Assembly: GCF_910592395.1 (NCBI RefSeq)
Contig: NC_088319.1
Coordinates: 2,854,001 to 2,918,000 of the forward strand
Source of the DNA: Lineus longissimus
Taxonomy: Eukaryota; Nemertea; Pilidiophora; Heteronemertea; Lineidae
DNA length: 64,000 bases
Reading direction: 5' to 3'
This document shows, in pieces, positions 9,371 through 22,795 of this stretch. The position numbers were made by a program, and so were the translations under genes. Under the pieces are notes generated by a model. That model searched no databases, was not told where the DNA came from, and worked only from the letters and a program-made list of their open reading frames with translations. Numbering within the stretch: position 1 is the stretch's first letter; every line of letters starts with the position of its first letter.

Positions 9371-9909
9371 TGACGACATTTGCCCTTTCGACGACACTGA
9401 CTGTATTGCATGTGTTAGGTCGACTGGAATATTGTGAAGGATAGACAACTTCATGTAGATGTAGGTGACACTAGTTAATTTGTTTTAGCTATATCGTGTA
9501 TTCAAAATGCTAAGAAACAATCACATGCAAATATTTTTCTGAAGAAATTTTTTTGAGAAACCCTTTAACTTTACAGTATTCTAAACGGATTTTAATAGGT
9601 GCTATATAGGTTTTTCATGTATGATTCAAAAAGTTATTTTAGTTATATAGAGTTTCTATGTTTATAAGATACAAAGACTATATACTCTATACTATATAAA
9701 ATTGTTTTCACATGGGATCTTATAGTTTCTAGGTTGTCCTTTACAAACCCTATACAGGTGCTATACCGGTATAGATTTTATATAGCCTTTCTTTGCCATT
9801 TTCTTTAAAGATTTGCTCCGGAGGATTTTGTCTGTGGTATAAGTTTGCAATGACACCATCAATATCTCGAGAAAGCAGGTAATCCAATCAAGAATTATAT
9901 TGCGTGTAA

Positions 9910-10296
9910 ATGCAATTCATGACTATATGGGAGTTATTGCTGGTCCTGACCAACATTGACAGAGCTCTAGCAAGTTTAGTGTTTTCCTCATTTCAATTCA
10001 TGGCAATGGACATTAACGGAACTGATAGCAATTTAACTTTCGCAATCTTACGAGTTCAGTCAATTCTTCGATGTAGTATGGCATGCTCGAATATTCAGAT
10101 GTGCGTTGCCTTTTTCACCACCCCCAAGAACGGCCATGACGGCCATGATCAAACGGAAACCTGCCATCTTCACAAGAATGCTGCTACCAAGGACTGGACT
10201 TGCAGAGGCGGGAAAACAGGGCATCGGATTTGGAAAAAGCAGGTAGCCAATATTTCGGTTTTTATATTCGCAACCTATTTTGCAATAAAGACATAA
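9910..10296 (+). CDS. ORF A: PAN/Apple-like exon (U2)
   Basis: The protein is identical to the U1 copy. One silent-region change sits next to the stop codon (ACGTAA to ACATAA). The possible splice donor after KKQ is conserved. Confidence 0.5.
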   Translation: MQFMTIWELLLVLTNIDRALASLVFSSFQFMAMDINGTDSNLTFAILRVQSILRCSMACSNIQMCVAFFTTPKNGHDGHDQTETCHLHKNAATKDWTCRGGKTGHRIWKKQVANISVFIFATYFAIKT

Positions 10297-11279
10297 TTTG
10301 CTGTTGTTGCGTGCGCAACCGGTCAGACACTAGGACGGCGTTGCTTGCCCTACTGACAAGCTCGCATTGGATTGTTTGATATCGGAATTTCGTTAGTCCT
10401 AGACTGGTTGCCTACCAGGGCTAAAGAAGCCATATTTAGTATATTTAGTGTGTTGGGTTTATTTACAGCTAGTATGAATTATCGTTCTATGGAACGATCT
10501 CCATCATCCGCGCATTGCGCCCATAATTGTTAAAACTCAAATTTTCTTCAACGACGTTAACTGGTCGCCCGAGACTGGAATATGCAACTTTATGCAGCTG
10601 TTGAAACAAAAACCTAATTCTCGTGCGAATGCATGGCGTATAGTCAACTGAGGAATAAGGTGTACACCTACACTTCAACTTTGAGGGTAAATTATGGTCG
10701 TCTGATGATTACTTCGATTCAACTGAACTGGTAAACATTTTTCACAAATATATGATAAATTACGTGAAACTGCACAATACAACTTTCAAATTCAGACCGA
10801 CCTCTGCTTTAGGCGTACCTGTCTATAATGAAGTCGTATTTCAAGTCGTGCACTGCAATTTGGATAACCACTTCATTGTAGCCATCTTATACACTGATCC
10901 AATTTGATATTATAAACATTACTGTAAAAATCCAGATGGAATGGCATAATGAAAACGTTCGTCGATTAACTAAATATTAGATAACCGTACGTAATTCAAT
11001 ATCGGAGATGAGGTCGGAGTGGGACTCGGAGTGGGACTCGGAACGGGCCAAGGCTCAGATTTAGCGGAATCTGCAATAAACATTTAAATAGTTCTATTAG
11101 TATCGATTTGCTGAAACCCATATATTTATCGACTTCGGAAAAAAACAACCAACATGCATGACAAAATGATCTGCATTATTCTTCTCGGACCATTTCCACA
11201 TCGGCTGTGGTGGGGAGAAGGCCAAACGTAGCAATTTTTACAAATAATTATCATATACATATTCTATAGCGATCTTTTC

Positions 11280-11555
11280 ATGTGCATTGTTTTTGGGTGT
11301 TTCCGCTCAATTTTACCATATTTCCCAGTTTTCCGCAGTTTTCGTAGATTCCGCTTAATTGCCCTGGCCGTCAGGATGATTTTCAGAGTGACGCTCATTG
11401 TTGCCAACCTGTCTATAATATATACAGGGTATACCAAAAAGGCTGTATCCACCTATACGTTAATAATGGGTTTTTATAAACAGGATGAGCGCATTACTTA
11501 TGAAGATTGTCTAATCAACAGAGAGAGACAGCCTTCCAACTCTCCCATAATGTAA
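11280..11555 (+). CDS. ORF B (U2)
   Basis: Same 91-codon protein as U1. Confidence 0.25.
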   Translation: MCIVFGCFRSILPYFPVFRSFRRFRLIALAVRMIFRVTLIVANLSIIYTGYTKKAVSTYTLIMGFYKQDERITYEDCLINRERQPSNSPIM

Positions 11556-11743
11556 TGTACTAAAACCTAATTTCAACAATTTCATCCACTTCATTTAAAG
11601 ATGTCATATCTTAACTTTTAACCGCAACGCCGAACTAGCAGAGGGGCACCTATCGGTCGTACCGTGATCTAAGGATCTATGGCCAGTTCCCACCGTGGGC
11701 GGCATCAGTATTTCACCACACAGGGCTAAGTGTCATAGTCACA

Positions 11744-12742
11744 TTGGCTCGTTTTCATTACTCCTTGAGTCCTTATCGTAACGTCTACGTCTACAGCCAG
11801 GATGATATCAGCGGAGATTTTAAACTGATGTATCATTTTCATTTTAACGAGCTCGCATTTATTGCTGGCGAATATGGCAATGATGTCATAGGTGTTAGCA
11901 CTCGTCGTGGACGGAAATCTGTCGCTGAAAAGTTGCGAGCATTTCAATTCGATTTGATTGGAAGCAATTGCCGAGAGTTGATTCTACCGTATGGTGAACT
12001 TGAGAAAAGCGTCGGTCCAAAGAATTCGAGGTTCAAATATTTCAAAATGGTTTCATGTGGTGAGAATGTTTTCTTGGAGTTGACCTTTCGATGCAAATTT
12101 CAGCAGCACAAAAACAGGGGAAAAGACCTGTTTATGTCTTGGTTAAATTGGTATAAAATAGTAAACATAGGGTTTGTTCTTAAACTTCGGTATGTTAAAA
12201 GCCTAAAAGAGATAAATTACTCTCTTGTGCCTGAAGCCGAAAGTGCTTTATTATCTGATGTGGATAACATCATGTTAGAGGATATCCGATGTGATTTGAA
12301 TGGTTATCTCTATAAATCATCAGCTAGAACACACTCTATCACCATCTTAGAAAAACCGTACGAGTATAATAAATCCACGTCGATTATCTTACGTGATGAT
12401 TTTTTCAGAAAATTGGGAGACTCCGCAATTCTGTCTTTGTTAGGATCATATAATGTCGTCGTTGAGGTTCATCGGGCGAAGTTCGTTACCATATTTTTAA
12501 GTAAGCCTCCTAAGGAGAGCTTTAGGCTGAATCCTAAGAATCACGCTCAATTTCTGTTTAGGTTGCAATTGGGGCCATGCCTGGATGAATCCGAGGTGGA
12601 AGCTAAGAATACGTTATTGATGACCTTACGTGACCCTTTTGTCTCCAACCATTGGTTAATAGTCGGTGCGAATGAAAGATTATTTGCCTGGCCCAAATTC
12701 GCTACTGGTAAGCAAATGACCGCAAAGGTATTTACTCTGTAA
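11744..12742 (+). CDS. ORF C, ATG lost (U2)
   Basis: 332 codons open. The start codon position reads TTG. Almost identical to U1, with S for N at NPYRN and P for R at SKRPK. Confidence 0.5.
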   Translation: MARFHYSLSPYRNVYVYSQDDISGDFKLMYHFHFNELAFIAGEYGNDVIGVSTRRGRKSVAEKLRAFQFDLIGSNCRELILPYGELEKSVGPKNSRFKYFKMVSCGENVFLELTFRCKFQQHKNRGKDLFMSWLNWYKIVNIGFVLKLRYVKSLKEINYSLVPEAESALLSDVDNIMLEDIRCDLNGYLYKSSARTHSITILEKPYEYNKSTSIILRDDFFRKLGDSAILSLLGSYNVVVEVHRAKFVTIFLSKPPKESFRLNPKNHAQFLFRLQLGPCLDESEVEAKNTLLMTLRDPFVSNHWLIVGANERLFAWPKFATGKQMTAKVFTL

Positions 12743-13545
12743 CAAAGTACTCGGGTGGACTTATATTGTTTATAAAGCTGAGCTGCACGAACAAATCTCA
12801 CAGTAGCTGATTAAGAAACTAAAATGAGACGGATACGTCCCAGCTATGGATGCAGATTTTCTGACTGCTACTATGTCTAATAATTCACTACGTTATCTTT
12901 TCGGAATTTGCACACTAGAATCTTTGTCTAAATTCTTATATCTACTATATATTATAGTAATGAAACACAGCCTTGGGCAGCCGGTGTCATATTATAGTTG
13001 ACCAGGTTTAGGAGCATTGGTTAGGCAAGAGTTTTTAAATAAAAAAATTGAAAGACTCTCAGACTGGTTGAAAGACTCTGGTCAGGCAAATCCCAAGGAT
13101 ACTAAGTAATCTTGTTCTGAGCAACACCACTACTATCTTTTAATAAATGTGATGTGGTCACATTCCGGAGTTCAACTAAGTGCCCTTGGTCAGAACGATA
13201 TGAAAACACTATGAGCAAGTCGATGACTCTCATTTGAATGACGGTCGCCGTATTTGAAAGATCATCTTTCAAATGAGAGTCTGGAAAGAGTCAGTTCGAA
13301 CACTAAACTGTTATTGCAATACAACGCAATAGTTTGAAATTGAAAGTGAAAGAAAGCGTTATTCGGAGGTTTCAGCTTGCATCTTCTTTTATTGACGGTC
13401 ATGGCCTCTATCGACCATATAATACAATCCATCAGAATACAATACGGCCGGAGACCTTTTCCAGGGGGACATTTTCCACTTCTACACTGGATTGTGTGAC
13501 CCAGTTCAATTTTGTCATCGATCAATTTAGTTCACCATCGCGTTG

Positions 13546-13759
13546 CAAAGATATCTGGTCGATCATCTTCATCGAATCGGAGTTTACGTCCTCATTTCAA
13601 AGATGTCTGGTCGCCGTCGTCACCGAGTTGGAGTTCATGCTCACGTTCGTGTTTCAACGATCGCTGGTCGAGTGCAGTCACCGAGTCGGAGCTTCTGACC
13701 ACGTTTCAACGATCTCAGGTTGATTATCGTCACCGAGTCGGAGTTCATGCAAATCTTTT
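13546..13759. repeat. Minisatellite (U2)
   Basis: Same four repeats as U1. Confidence 0.75.
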
Positions 13760-14556
13760 GATCGTTGTGTTTGTATTTTTTATGTCTATTTTAGACTACT
13801 TCTCAATGTTGGCTAGATGCATGATTTGCTGTAATGTTATCATTAATCCTGTGGTTCTGGTCATCATTTAATCGCGAGGCTTTCAAGCGTCCTGGGATCA
13901 CTTGATGAGCATGAATAATTGGTGAGATAGAAGACATTTGCCAGTAAGTTGAAGTGTGATTTAGATTCGATCGAAGCCTTTCGACGTCCGCGTTCATTCA
14001 TGTATATATGGTCAGGTCAGCTAGCGTCTGTTATCTCATGCAATTACTCCATTCCCGATTAAGGGTCCCATGGAATCGCAACGTTTAGCTCCACTCTGCT
14101 CATTGTATTTTTTAAAATTGTATGGCTTGCGATTCTGTCAGGTCCGGCCAATGGAGACCAGTTTGCCACTGGCAAACCTGTAGACCAGTGCAACCTGCTC
14201 GGGGTCGGACAATCGGCGACTAAACCGGTATCCCAACCAGAGTCTTTGACTTTGGTGGTGAGGGTGGCCAGACACCCAGATGGAACTAAAACCAATATTC
14301 ATCTTAAGAGCTGATGAGCTCATCGTCGAAACCTTGGCCATCTATCGACTCCTTGAGAGGAGATGGGCTCTGCAAGGAGTTACCCAGCCCGTGAATCAAC
14401 ATAGCAAGGAAAACAACGAAATCCATACCGGATCGGATGCGTCCTGGGTTATGAACGTTCGCGCCTACCACAAGCCAGGGTGGAGTTGATAAATGTGCAA
14501 CTGGCATCCAGACACCCATAATCTGCCTTCGGCGACAGAACATCGTTATCGGAAAA

Positions 14557-15647
14557 TGTCATGTGCGGACCCTGAATGCCAGCTGCGGACAAGGTCGTAC
14601 AGCTCGAGTATGAACTCCAGCGGTACAGGTGAAATACTGTTTGTCTGGCTGTGGCCAGGCTCACTGGTACAGGTGAGATGACAAAAGCTGATGGACACAG
14701 ACTCTTCCTGAGTGGTCAACATTCCTAGTGTGCGGGTATGGAACGGCAGGCTTGGTTCATAAGGACACGGCTCCAGCAGTTCTAAAATCAACTAATTGGT
14801 AGCTCCTATTGCACCAACTGTGAAATTACTAAAAACTAACCAATCATTATTAGTTGTTCCAACTAAAAAGGATAGTAAAACTACCATTAAAATGGTTAAG
14901 AATTACCATAGTTAAAACAACTAATTTCGCAGTCAGTATAAAAGCAACTACATGTACCAGAGTAGTAAAACATAACTACAATTAGTTACTTTAACTACGT
15001 GTATTTAATTTTAAATGGAGTACTGACCAGTCTCCAACCGTATGATGACTGTGAGGATCAGCGCAAAACCATTCAACCTGTCAGTTGTCCAGATCTACGC
15101 TCCAACAAGCTATGGATCCGAGGACAGGATTAATGGCTTTTACGACGATTTCATGGCTACTATGCAGTCTCTCCCAAAACAGGACATAATTCTGGTAGTA
15201 GGGGGCTGTAACGCAAAAATCGGCACCGACGCCTAGGACCAATTGAAAGGCAACGTCGGGAGATTGTGCTCAGGATAACAAACAAGAGGGCCCTCCGAAT
15301 AATTGAATTTGCTAGATTCCACGAACTCGCCATAGCCAACACCTTCCAGCCTCAAAAACTCAGTCGAAAGACAACCTCTGGCATTCTCCTAGTGGTAGGT
15401 AACACACACGACAAGATAGGCTACATTATGGTTACGAAAAGGTTCATGAGCAGCATCAACATGGCTAAGACCATGATCTATCCAGGAGCAGATGTTGGAT
15501 TTGACCATGAGCCTGTCCTTTAAAATGGCGCTTTTACTAACCTCATGACAAGCTACAATCCACGCCCAAGTTGTCCCTTGAGACTGATATTTCTGCTCCA
15601 AAGGCTGAATTTCAAATTGTAATTGCTTGATAAATGCCAACCCGCTC
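14557..15647 (+). pseudogene. RTE-type endonuclease remnant, type I (U2)
   Basis: Same sequence and lesions as U1. Confidence 0.75.
14801..15027. mobile_element. Palindromic insert (U2)
   Basis: Same as U1. Confidence 0.5.
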
Positions 15648-17230
15648 TAAATTCTTTTTACGTTTAATCATAATTATCATGCCAGTGAACAACTTGATTA
15701 TAGGTATCTCATAAAATATAACCCATACTAGTCCGGCAAGTCAGGAATGCAAACAGGATGATAAAAGTAGGAAACAGGTTAAGAAGTTTCTATGCTATTC
15801 CCGATTAAACAACTGATAAAATGATAGAGATAATATACTAGTATTTTACCGTCCTTTATTACGAGCTACACTGTACATTCGTAAGAGGATTCTTGCCAGA
15901 TTCCTAATATAGTTAAGATCTAAACTAAGAAATCTTGCAACGAAATGTACATGCACTCGGTCACAAAACTGAATAATATCTTTAAAATCTTATACAAATC
16001 TTAATTCTGGATTTTGGCCGGGGAGATCAGAGCCGCGATAATCGATTCCTGTCCCATGCAAGGACCTACGATGACCACCGTAAACATGGTAAACGAGCAA
16101 TTTTTGTAGCATGCAATCATGATCACAGGTCGTAGTGACAAAAAGCATAAGTCTTATTTAGGTTCAAGGATCCGGATCACAAATAGCTACGTAACTACAT
16201 TTTTTATATGTGAACATGCGTATGGGGTCGGATTCTATTCCACGATATCCATTTCAAAAGCAATCGATGCCAAAATAAGTTTATGCACTGTTTTCTTTTA
16301 ATCAAATTCAACAAATACAGTTATTGACGCTGGTTGTGTTGTTATTGATTAAACGTTGTCTTGTTAAAGCCACAGTTATCTTGCTAAAATCAGGCTCTAT
16401 TGCATCGGTTGTGTCTGTCGCAGCAGAACTAGGGACACAAGATCAGAGAGGTGACTAAACATGCTATTTTCGAAATTCACCATTTCCTGATCAGCGCCTC
16501 TTGTAGCGGAGCTCAGAGACGTAGACGCTGACGTCCTCACTTACGTCCTCACTTACTTAAGAGATTTACTTTTGGCGAACTATTGACCAAACGAAGCTTG
16601 ATATGCCTAATTATTATTTTCGCATGGTAAATGTGTGCTTTTACCTTTGATGTGTTGTTGTGAATTACGTGAACGCTCATTAAACGTCCTTGGTTTCAGT
16701 TGATGTGTCTGGCATTTGACCGACGAATGTTTGGGGTCAGCGCTGACAGCAGTGTTAAAGTATGTTATTTGTACACAAATGCATTTGAGATATACATGTA
16801 CGCTCGTGCCATGCAAAATTCTGCATTTTAACATATCCCAGGAGGCTGTTGGTTGAGTTTCCAAAAACTCTCAGTTCCGCAAACAGAAAGAGGCTAACTA
16901 TGATTTGTGATAGCAATGTATTTCAGAATGTCCCTTCGATAATCAAATCGTCATTGATCCATTGTCGAAATATGCTTGTTTTAACAGAAAATTTCGCGTT
17001 TAGGAGGTTTTCACAAATTTGGCGAGTAGGTCATGATCGCGAAAGCATTCTGCCGCGAAAATCCTTTCCTTTCTGGCAAGAATTCCATGTCATTGTTGGC
17101 ATTGCATCCAGCTACAGGCCTTATTGCGATCGAGGTGTTTAAAGAGACTGCGTTTACAGTGTGCCCTTCGAAATTAGCACGTATCGTAATGACTCCTAAT
17201 AACCACAAATTCCACATGTCTTGAATAGTG

Positions 17231-17805
17231 CCCACCCAGGACCAATCTTGGTGTACCTTAACTTCACTTAAATATCCGTATGTGCACCCAGTGTGAAATT
17301 CGCGTCGATTAAAAACCTTTGTCTAAGGTTGAAAATGGTATGTTTGTCTTGTAGCAAATCACAAAATCTCGTGTCGAACATTTGCTCTATTTTTCGCTTA
17401 AAAAGTGTATAAATATACATGTATGACAGATGGTGGTGAGAAATAAAGAAAAAGTATTTTTAAGAACATAATACTATTTACTATGTCATTAAGTATGCTG
17501 TATGAGATGATTCCCCCATCCATACATACATCCGTTCATAGCACACGTGTGCGCAATGACCCCTAGATCCTGCCACTGATGTCGAACTGACATTTTGACG
17601 CCTCGTTTACAGTTAGTGTTCAGCAAAATTACGGATGTAGAGCAAAAGCACGCGTACCCCACATCGGACACAGGTTTTTTAATCGGCGCGTATTTCAATC
17701 TGTTTGCACATAATGATCCTTTTAAAGCAGCACCCAGGAGCATCCTGGGTGCGGTGCTGTTAAGGTACACCCAGCTTGGTCCTTGGTACACCTAAGGTGC
17801 ACCCA
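17231..17805. mobile_element. Junction element U2/U3
   Basis: Same element as at 8492-9370 without the 283 bp insertion. The left terminus is truncated: the outer half of the 37 bp palindrome is gone and the copy starts at CACCCAGGACC. The right end is intact at 17793-17805. Confidence 0.55.
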
Positions 17806-18355
17806 TGACGACATTTGCCCTTTTGACGACACTGGCTGTATTGCATGTGTTAGGTCGACTGAAATATTGTGAAGGATAGACACCTACATGTAGATGTAGG
17901 TGACACTAGTTAATTTGTTTTAGCTATATCGTGTATTCAAAAATGCTAAGAAACAATCACATGCAAATATTTTTCTGAAGAAAATCTATTGAGAAACCCT
18001 TTACCTTTACAGTATTCTAAACGGATTTTAATAGGTGCTATATAGGTTTTTCATGTATGATTTAAAAAGTTATTTTAGTTATATAGAGTTTCTATGTTTA
18101 TAAAATACATAGACTACACTGTATATACTATATAGATTTTTTTTCACATGGGATCTTATAGTTTATAGGTTGTCCTTTACAAAACCTATACAGGTGCTAT
18201 ACCGGTATAGATTTTATATAGCCTTTTTTAACCATTTTTGGCCATTTTCTTTAAAGATTTGCTCCGGAGGATTTTGTCTGTGGTATAAGTTTGCAATGAC
18301 ACCATCAATATCTAGAGAAAGCAGGTAATCCAATCAAGAATTCTATTGCGTGTAA

Positions 18356-18742
18356 ATGCAATTCATGACTATATGGGAGTTATTGCTGGTCTTGACCAAC
18401 ATGGACAGAGCTCTAGCAAGTTTAGTGTTTTCCTCATTTCAATTCATGACAATGGACATTAACGGAACTGATAGCAATTTAACTTTCGCAATCTTACGAG
18501 TTCAGTCAATTCTTCGATGTGGTATGGCATGCTCGAATATTCCGATGTGCGTTGCCTTTTTCACCACCCCCAAGAACGGCCATGACCGCCATGATCAAAC
18601 GGAAACCTGCTATCTTCACAAGAATGCTGCTACCAAGGACTGGACTTGCAGAGGCGGGAAAACAGGGCATCGGCTTTGGAAAAAGCAGGTAGCCAATATT
18701 TCGGTTTTTATATTCGCAACCTATTTTGCAATAAAGACATAA
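18356..18742 (+). CDS. ORF A: PAN/Apple-like exon (U3)
   Basis: Full length, with scattered replacements such as I to M in the signal region, S to G after the first Cys, Q to P before CVAFF, and H to Y in CHLH. All five cysteines are kept. Confidence 0.5.
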   Translation: MQFMTIWELLLVLTNMDRALASLVFSSFQFMTMDINGTDSNLTFAILRVQSILRCGMACSNIPMCVAFFTTPKNGHDRHDQTETCYLHKNAATKDWTCRGGKTGHRLWKKQVANISVFIFATYFAIKT

Positions 18743-19716
18743 TTTGCTGTTGTTGCGTGCGCAACCGGTTAGACACTAGGACGGCGTTGCTCGCCCTACT
18801 GACAAGCTCGCACTGGACTGTTTGATATCGGAATTTCGTTAGTCCTAGACTGGTTGCCTACCAGGGCTAAAGAAGCCATATTTAGTATATTTAGTGTGTT
18901 GGGTTTATTTACAGCTAGTATGAATTACTCGTTCTATGGAACGATCTCCATCATCCGCGCATTGCGCCCATAATTGTTAAAACTCAAATTTTCTTCAATG
19001 ACGTTAACCGGAGCGCCCGAGACTGGAATATGCAACTTTATGCAGCTGTTGAAACAAAAACCTAATTCTCGTGGGAATGCATGGCGTACAGTCAACTGAG
19101 GAATAAGGTGTACACCTACACTTCAACTTTGAGGGTAAATTATGGTCGTCTGATGATTGCTTCGATTCAACTGAACTGGTAAACATTTTTCACAAATATA
19201 TGATAAATTACGTGAAACTGCACAATACTACTTTCAAATTCAGACCGACCTCTGCTTTAGGCGTACCTGTCTATAATGAAGTCGTATTTTAAGTGGTGCA
19301 CTGCAATTTGGATAACCACTTCGTTGTAGCCATCTTATACACTGATCCAATTTGATATTATAAACATTACTGTAAAAATCCAGATGGAATGGCACAATGA
19401 AAACGTTCGTCGATTAACTGAATATTAGATAACCGTACGTAATTCAATATCGGAGATGAGGTCGGAGTGGGACTCGGAACGGGCCAAGGCTCAGATTTAG
19501 CGGAATCTGCAATAAACATTTGAAAAGTTCTATTAGTATCAATTTGCTGAAACCCATATATTTATCGACTTCGGAAAAAAAAAACCAACATGCATGACAA
19601 AATGATCTGCATTATTCTTCTCGGACCATTTTCACATCGGCTGTGGTGGGGGAGAAGGCCAAACGTAGCAATTTTTACAAATAATTATCATATACATATT
19701 CTATAGCGATCTTTTC

Positions 19717-19992
19717 ATGTGCATTGTTTTTGGGTGTTTCCGCTCAATTTTACCATATTTCCCAGTTTTCCGCAGTTTTCGTAGATTCCGCTTAATTGCC
19801 CTGGCCGTCAGGATGATTTTCAGAGTGGCGCTCATTGTTGCCAACCTGTCTATAATATATACAGGGTATACCAAAAAGGCTGTATCCACCTATACGTTAA
19901 TAATGGGTTTGTATAAACAAGATGAGCGCATTACTTATGAAGATTGTCTAATCAACAGAGAGAGACAGCCTTCCATCTCTCCCACAATGTAA
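19717..19992 (+). CDS. ORF B (U3)
   Basis: 91 codons with small replacements (T to A in the hydrophobic segment, F to L in IMGFY). The end reads SISPTM instead of SNSPIM. Confidence 0.25.
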   Translation: MCIVFGCFRSILPYFPVFRSFRRFRLIALAVRMIFRVALIVANLSIIYTGYTKKAVSTYTLIMGLYKQDERITYEDCLINRERQPSISPTM

Positions 19993-20180
19993 TGTATTAA
20001 AACCTAATTTCAACAATTTCATCCACTTCATTTAAAGCTGTCATATCTTAACTTTTAACCGCCACGCCGAACTAGCAGAGGGGCACCTATCGGTCGTACC
20101 GTGATGTAAGGATCTATGGCCAGTTCCCACTGTGGGCGGCATCGGTATTTTACCACACAGGGCTAAGTGTCATAGTCACA

Positions 20181-21182
20181 GTGGCTCTTTTTCATTACTC
20201 CTTGAGTCCTTATCGTAATGTCTACGTCTACAGCCAAGATGATATCAGCGGAGATTTTAAACTGACGTATCATTTTCATTTTAACGAGCTCACATACATT
20301 GCTGGCGAATATGGCAATGATGTCATAGGTGTTAGCACTCGTCGTGGACGGAAATCTGTCGCTGAAAAGTTGTGAGCATTTCAATTCGATTTGATTGAAA
20401 GTAGCAATTGCCGAGAGTTGATTCTACCGTATGGTGAACTTGAGAAAAGCGTCGGTCCAAAGAATTCGAGGTTCAAATATTTCAAAATGGTTTCATGTGG
20501 TGAGAATGTTTTCTTGGAGTTGACCTTTCGATGCAAATTTCAGCAGCACAAAAACAGGGAAAAAGACCTGTTTATGTCTTGGTTAAATTGGTATAAAATA
20601 GTAAACATAGGGTTTGTTCTTAAACTTCGGTATGTTAAAAGCTTAAAAGAGATAAATTACTCTCTTATGCCTGAAGCCGAAAGTGCTTTATTATCTGATG
20701 TGGATGACATCATGTTAGAGGATATCCGATGTGATTTGAATGGTTATCTCTATAAATCATCATCCAGAACACACTCCATCACCATCTTAGAAAAACCGTA
20801 CGAGTATAATAAATCCACGTCGATTATCTTACGTGATGATTTGTTCAGAAAATTGGGAGACTCCGCAATTCTGTCTTTGCTAGGATCATATAATGTCGTC
20901 GTTGAGGTTCATCGGGCGAAGTTCGTTACCATATTTTTAAGTAAGCCTCCTAAGGAGAGCTTTAGGCTGAATCCTAAGAATCACGCTCTATTTCTGTTTA
21001 GGTTGCAATTGGGGCCATGCCTGGATGAATCCGAGGTGGAAGCTAAGAATACGTTATTGATGACCTTACGTGACCCTTTTGTCTCCAGCCATTGGTTAAT
21101 AGTCGATGCGAATGAAAGATTATTTGCCTGGCCCAAATTCGCTACTGGTAAGCAAATGACCGCCAAGGTATTTACTCTGTAA
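20181..21182 (+). pseudogene. ORF C with nonsense codon (U3)
   Basis: The start position is GTG. A CGA to TGA change at 20373-20375 stops the frame after 64 codons; the remaining 263 or more codons are still open. Other units keep CGA at this place. Confidence 0.7.
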
Positions 21183-21385
21183 CGAAGTACTCGGGTGGAC
21201 TTATATTGTTTATAAAGCTGAGCTGTACGAACAAATCTCACAGTAGCTGATTAAGAAACTAAGATGAGACGGATACGGCACAGCTATGGATGCAATATTT
21301 CTGACTGCTACTATGTCTAATAATTCACTACGTTAATTTTTCGGAATTTGCACACTAGAATCTTTGTCTAAATCCTTATATCTAC

Positions 21386-21586
21386 GCGAAATCGAAACAG
21401 ACATCATAGCATTCCACTCTCTACCGTAAGGAATTTCCGTGTTGCATAAATAAATTCATTGATATTCCGGGAGATATAATTGTCGCAATAAGTATATTGA
21501 GGGAAAGTGTATTTCGGATTATTTTAGATCTGGCCATATATACTTGGCTCTTCTCTTGTCACTGCATTGTAATAGTGTGATCACCA
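21386..21586. repeat. 200 bp block after ORF C, present in a subset of units (U3)
   Basis: Present in U3, U4 and both U6 copies. It is missing in U1, U2, U5 and U7, where TATATCTAC joins directly to TATATTATAG. It contains AATAAA near 21450. No ORF. Confidence 0.65.
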
Positions 21587-22199
21587 ATATTATAGTAATG
21601 AAACACAGCCTTGGGCAGCCGGTGTCATAGTTGACCAGGTTTAGTTGACACCATAAAGGAGCATTGGTTAGGCAAGAGTCTTTAAATAAAAAAATTGAAA
21701 GACTTTCAGACTGGTTGAAAGACTCTGGTCAGGCAAATCCCAAGGATACTAAGTAATCTTGTTCTGAGCAACACCACTATCTTTTAATAAACGTGATGTG
21801 GTCACATACCTTAGTTCAACTAAGTGCCCTCGGCCAGACGAGATGAAAAACACTATGAGCAAGTCAAAGACAGACTGTTATTTGAATGACGATCGCCGTA
21901 TTTGGGAGATCATCTTTCAAATGAGAGTATGGAAAGAGTCAGTTCGACCACTAAACTGTTATTGCAATACAACGCAATAGTTGTAAATTGAAAGTGAAAG
22001 AAAGCGATATTCGGAGGTTTCAGCTTGCATCTTCTTTTATTGACGGTCATGGCCTCTATGCACCATATAATACAATCCATCAGAATTCAAAACGGACGGA
22101 GACTTTTTCCAGGGGGACATTTTCCACTTCTACACTGTACTGGATTGTGTGACCCAGTTCAATTTTGTCATTGAATAATTGAGTTCACCATCGCATTGC

Positions 22200-22412
22200 C
22201 AAGATATCTGGACGATTATCTTCATCGAATCGGAGCTTACGTCCTCGTTTCAAAGATGTCTGGTCGCCGTCGTCACCGAGTTGGAGTTCATGCTCACGTT
22301 CGTGTTTCAACGATCGCTGGTCGAGTGCAGTCACCGAGTCGGAGCTTGCGACCACGTTTCAACGATCACAGGTTGAAAATCGTCTCCGAGTCGGAGTTCA
22401 TGAAAATCTTTG
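22200..22412. repeat. Minisatellite (U3)
   Basis: Four repeats. The last reads CGTCTCCGAGTCGG, as in U6. Confidence 0.75.
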
Positions 22413-22795
22413 GATCGTTGTGTTTCTATTTTTATGTCTATTTTAGACTACTTCTCAATGCTGGCTAGATGCATGGCTTGCTGTTATGTTATCATTAAAC
22501 CTGTGGTTCTGGTCATCATTCAGACACGAGGCTTTCAAGCTTCTTGGGATCATTTGATGAGCATGATTAATAGTTATAATAGAAGACACTTACCAGTCAG
22601 TTGAAGTGTGATTGAGATCCGATCGAAACCTTAAAATCAGAAATTGAGTAATAACATGCCCGCCGTTTCTTATTTTTGAGGGTCATAGTTTCGGCTGCAT
22701 TTTTCTTTGTGCCTTGTTCTCCCTGACGTACACGTTCAAGTATGAGTGTTCAGGTGAGCTAGCGTCTGCTATCTAATTTTATTACTCCATTCCCA

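Larger units (their letters stand above)
8759..17482 (+). repeat. Tandem array unit U2
   Basis: Near-identical to U1 up to about 16240. After that it resembles U3 and U4, including the collapsed 3' palindrome at 17231. It is therefore a mosaic, with an exchange point near 16.24 kb. A one-base deletion at about 10480 relative to U1 sets the 8757 offset downstream. Confidence 0.95.
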
